Source of the DNA: SCUN01 sp964343975 | GTDB lineage: Bacteria; Acidobacteriota; Vicinamibacteria; Vicinamibacterales; SCN-69-37 | Length of the DNA: 8,202 nucleotides | Assembly: GCA_964343975.1 (NCBI GenBank) | Contig: CAYFLU010000149.1 | Coordinates: 1 to 8,202, forward strand | Direction of reading: 5' to 3' | In this document: positions 6,030 through 8,202 of the stretch, piece after piece | How positions within the stretch are numbered: position 1 is the stretch's first letter | Layout of the letters: every line of letters starts with the position of its first letter | The notes under the pieces: model-generated | Databases searched by the model: none | Seen by the model: the letters and a program-made list of their open reading frames with translations, nothing else | What the model was told of the DNA's origin: nothing | Made by a program: the position numbers and the translations under genes

Positions 6030-7607
6030 ATGTGGCGCTCGCGCATGTTCGGTCTTGTCGTCCTGATGCTTGTTTCGATTGGCGCCGTGGTTCCGGTGCG
6101 GTTGCCGGCGCAGGCCGCCGCGCCGCTGACGGCCCGAGGGACGCTGTCCGCTGACGCGCCGGGAGCGGTCATCGCGCCCGAGATCTATGGACAGTTTGCC
6201 GAACACCTCGGACGCGGCATCTACGACGGCGTCTGGGTTGGCCCGTCGTCGCCGATCCCGAATACACGAGGGTTTCGCAACGATGTGGTCGCGGCGCTCC
6301 GCGCGATTCACGTGCCTGTGATCCGGTGGCCGGGCGGGTGCTTTGCCGACGACTACCACTGGCGCGACGGCATCGGCCCGCGCGACAAACGCCCGGTGCG
6401 GGTGAATGTGCTGTGGGGCGGCGTCGAAGAGACCAACGCGGTCGGCACGCACGAGTTCTTCGACCTGGCCGAGCAGGTCGGCGCGAAGACGTACATCGCG
6501 GGTAACGTCGGCACGGGGTCACCGCAGGAGATGGGGCAGTGGCTCGAGTACATGACGTCGCCGACGCGCTCGACGCTCGCCAATGAGCGACGCGCGAACG
6601 GACACGACGCCCCGTTCAAGATCGACTACTTCGGCGTGGGCAACGAGAACTGGGGCTGCGGCGGCGCGATGACGGCTGAGCATTACGCCGACCAGTACCG
6701 CAACTTCGCCGAGTTCGTGCGCTCGCCACAGCAACCGCGCATCACGAAAGTGGCGAGCGGTCCAAACGGCGACGACTATCGCTGGACCGACGTGCTGATG
6801 GCGCGGGCGGCCGATCGCATGGACGCGCTCTCGGCGCACTACTACACGGTGACGACGGGCAACTGGAACCGGAAGGGGTCGGCCACCACCTTCGACGAGT
6901 CGCTGTGGCTCGACACGCTCGTGCAGGCGCGCCGCATGGACGAGATCGTTGGCAAACACGTGGCGATCACGGAGCGCGTGGACCCGCGCAAGCGCGTGGC
7001 GCTGTACGTCGATGAATGGGGCACGTGGCACGATCAGGAGCCGGGCACGACGCCAGGGTTTCTCTATCAGCAGAACGGCATCCGCGACGCAATCGCGGCG
7101 GCGCAGACGCTCAACATCTTTCATACGTACGCGGATCGCGTGAAGCTGGCGGCCATCGCGCAGATGGTGAACGTGCTGCAAGCCATGATCCTCACCGACG
7201 GCCCGAAGATGGTGCTCACCCCGACCTATCACGTCTTCGATCTCTATCAGGTGTTTCAAGGCGCCACGACGCTGCCGATCCGCGTCGATGCCGCGCCGTA
7301 CGCCATGGGCACGCGCGCGGTGCCGCGCGTGAGCGCGACGGCGGCGCGCGGCAAAGACGGCGCGGTGCACATCGCCCTTGTGAACGTGGATCCCGTGCAC
7401 CCGATCACGGTGGACGTGCAGCTCGGCGGTCTCACCGCGTCCACGGTGACCGGACGCGTGCTCACGGCGCGTGAGATGACCGCGCACAACACGTTCGACG
7501 CGCCGAATACGGTCGCGCCGGCCGCGTTCTCGGCGGCGTCCATCGCCGGTGGCACGCTGCACGCCGCACTGCCGTCGAAGGCAGTCGTTGTGTTGACGCT
7601 GAGATAA
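6030..7607 (+). CDS. Exported alpha-L-arabinofuranosidase, glycoside hydrolase family 51
   Basis: The 525-residue enzyme should release terminal L-arabinofuranosyl groups from arabinan, arabinoxylan or derived oligosaccharides by a retaining mechanism. GH51 landmarks are IYGQFAEHLGRGIYDGVW (52-69), VIRWPGGCFADDYHWRDG (97-114), the acid/base Glu206 in FGVGNENWGCGG, HYY at 270-272 and the nucleophile Glu329 in YVDEWGTWHD. After the (beta/alpha)8 barrel, residues from about 415 form the usual C-terminal beta domain. Residues 1-29 form a signal peptide with an AQA cleavage site, so the enzyme is exported, probably to the periplasm, whereas many GH51 enzymes are cytosolic and lack one. The ATG at 6030 is needed for this signal. 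It is divergent from an outer-membrane-like protein gene, which may or may not share its regulation. The mrfB start follows after 53 bp. Confidence 0.94.
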   Translation: MWRSRMFGLVVLMLVSIGAVVPVRLPAQAAAPLTARGTLSADAPGAVIAPEIYGQFAEHLGRGIYDGVWVGPSSPIPNTRGFRNDVVAALRAIHVPVIRWPGGCFADDYHWRDGIGPRDKRPVRVNVLWGGVEETNAVGTHEFFDLAEQVGAKTYIAGNVGTGSPQEMGQWLEYMTSPTRSTLANERRANGHDAPFKIDYFGVGNENWGCGGAMTAEHYADQYRNFAEFVRSPQQPRITKVASGPNGDDYRWTDVLMARAADRMDALSAHYYTVTTGNWNRKGSATTFDESLWLDTLVQARRMDEIVGKHVAITERVDPRKRVALYVDEWGTWHDQEPGTTPGFLYQQNGIRDAIAAAQTLNIFHTYADRVKLAAIAQMVNVLQAMILTDGPKMVLTPTYHVFDLYQVFQGATTLPIRVDAAPYAMGTRAVPRVSATAARGKDGAVHIALVNVDPVHPITVDVQLGGLTASTVTGRVLTAREMTAHNTFDAPNTVAPAAFSAASIAGGTLHAALPSKAVVVLTLR

Positions 7608-7612
7608 CCGCG

Positions 7613-7660
7613 TTTCGCCCTTTGATCGCCTCGCGCGGCCCGGCTAAGATCGAAGGCGCC
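7613..7660 (+). promoter_or_regulatory. mrfB promoter block, near-copy of the mrfA upstream block
   Basis: TTGATC (7622-7627) and TAAGAT (7645-7650) are 17 bp apart, and TAAGAT ends 10 bp before the GTG at 7661. The block begins only 5 bp after the arabinofuranosidase stop codon, so mrfB has its own promoter rather than relying on read-through. Identity to 2464-2511 is concentrated in the two hexamer regions, while the spacer and the last 8 bp differ, as expected for a constrained promoter rather than a recent DNA duplication. AAGG 4 bp before the GTG is at best a weak ribosome site. Confidence 0.65.
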
Positions 7661-8202
7661 GTGCGAAAAGATCTGTCCGAGCGCCTGCGCGCGATCGTGA
7701 AGAACGCCGTGGCCGCCACCGAGCCGCGCCCGGCGCTCGATGCGCCGCTGCGCGAGCTCACGGTGGAGCCGGACGTGCGCGCCACCTCGGCGCACGACCT
7801 CGACGGCGTGGCCGACGCGCTCGGCGGCCGCGCGATCGTCGACGGCAACGCGAGTCTCGTCGTGATCGATCGCGTCTACGAGGCCACGCAATCACACGGG
7901 CGATGGCCGATCGAGCAGAGCCGCCCGCGCCAGAACGCGCCGCTCGATGTGTTCGATGCCACGGCCGCGAAGGCGCCGTTCTGGGCGTCGCGGCCGGTGT
8001 TCTTCGACACGGAAACCACGGGCCTCAGCGGCGGCGCCGGCACGATCGCGTTTCTCGCCGGGCTCGGCTGGTTCGAAGACGACGGGAGCTTCCGCGTGCG
8101 GCAGTGGCTGCTCACCAGCCAGGCCGGTGAGCGCCTGATGCTGCGCGAACTCGGCGCGGCGCTCGATGACGCGTCGCTGCTCGTGAGCTACAACGGCCGC
8201 AC
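7661..8202 (+). CDS. mrfB: MrfB/YprB-family DEDD exonuclease, N-terminal part
   Basis: The frame is open from GTG at 7661 to the right edge, giving 180 residues of a longer protein. After a poorly conserved lead of about 110 residues comes the Exo I motif of an RNase H-like DEDD exonuclease, FFDTETTGLSGGAGT, with the metal-binding Asp116 and Glu118. FLAGLGWF and VRQWLLTSQAGERLML follow, both typical of YprB proteins, and then LLVSYNGR at 173-180, the start of the Exo II region (its Asp lies outside). In B. subtilis MrfB is the exonuclease partner of the MrfA helicase in mitomycin C damage repair; that role is inferred here. GTG was chosen because it directly follows a promoter block that matches the one before mrfA, also ending at the start codon, and no in-frame ATG occurs before the conserved domain. 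The later Exo motifs and any C-terminal repeats cannot be seen. Confidence 0.9.
   Translation, partial: MRKDLSERLRAIVKNAVAATEPRPALDAPLRELTVEPDVRATSAHDLDGVADALGGRAIVDGNASLVVIDRVYEATQSHGRWPIEQSRPRQNAPLDVFDATAAKAPFWASRPVFFDTETTGLSGGAGTIAFLAGLGWFEDDGSFRVRQWLLTSQAGERLMLRELGAALDDASLLVSYNGR

Noticed and set aside
6519..7562. 347-codon minus-strand open frame inside the arabinofuranosidase gene
   Set aside because: Same Arg/His-rich shadow composition, opposite a gene with intact catalytic motifs.
2464..7660. The paired upstream blocks as ends of a mobile element or a recombination duplication
   Set aside because: Similarity stops at the start codons, mismatches cluster in the promoter spacer, and no transposase or target-site signature is present. 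Shared promoter constraint explains it better.

Overview
This is a GC-rich, very compact stretch of bacterial chromosome. It holds eight protein-coding genes, two of them cut by the window edges, and no RNA gene, CRISPR array, insertion sequence or prophage gene that I can see. No intergenic gap exceeds about 110 bases. Few genes have a convincing Shine-Dalgarno sequence, and several have a -10-like hexamer 6-10 bases from the start codon, which suggests leaderless or near-leaderless mRNAs. An exported sugar hydrolase and a signal-peptide-bearing beta-barrel candidate point to a Gram-negative (diderm) host. The overall style fits Gemmatimonadota or a similar high-GC environmental phylum, but that placement is inference, since no marker gene is present.

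Layout: (1) Bases 1-1782, plus strand: the C-terminal end of a short-chain dehydrogenase/reductase, then 10 bp later an AGCS-family sodium:alanine/glycine symporter, probably one operon. (2) Bases 1790-2400, minus strand: a VapB-type antitoxin and VapC-type PIN toxin whose reading frames overlap by 4 bp (GTGA). AT-rich inverted repeats lie on the putative promoter. (3) Bases 2512-4959, plus strand: a DEAD/DEAH-like helicase of the MrfA/YprA family with a C-terminal DUF1998 four-cysteine site. (4) Bases 4973-5947, minus strand: a secreted beta-barrel-like protein. It is divergent from (5) 6030-7607, plus strand, an exported GH51 alpha-L-arabinofuranosidase. (6) From 7661 to the right edge, plus strand: the start of an MrfB/YprB-family DEDD exonuclease.

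The main observation is that mrfA and mrfB, which are adjacent in Bacillus subtilis and act together in mitomycin C damage repair, are here about 2.7 kb apart with two unrelated genes between them. Each is nevertheless preceded by almost the same 48-bp upstream block (34 of 48 identical, no gaps, ending exactly at both start codons). The block has a TTGATC -35-like and a TAAGAT -10-like hexamer separated by 17 bp. This suggests a split operon that keeps coordinated expression through matched promoters. The same TAAGAT hexamer, also 10 bp from the start codon, precedes the beta-barrel gene, so part of the pattern may be the host's ordinary promoter. I see no wholly new system; the matched mrfA/mrfB promoters and the VapBC operator are what most deserve a second look.
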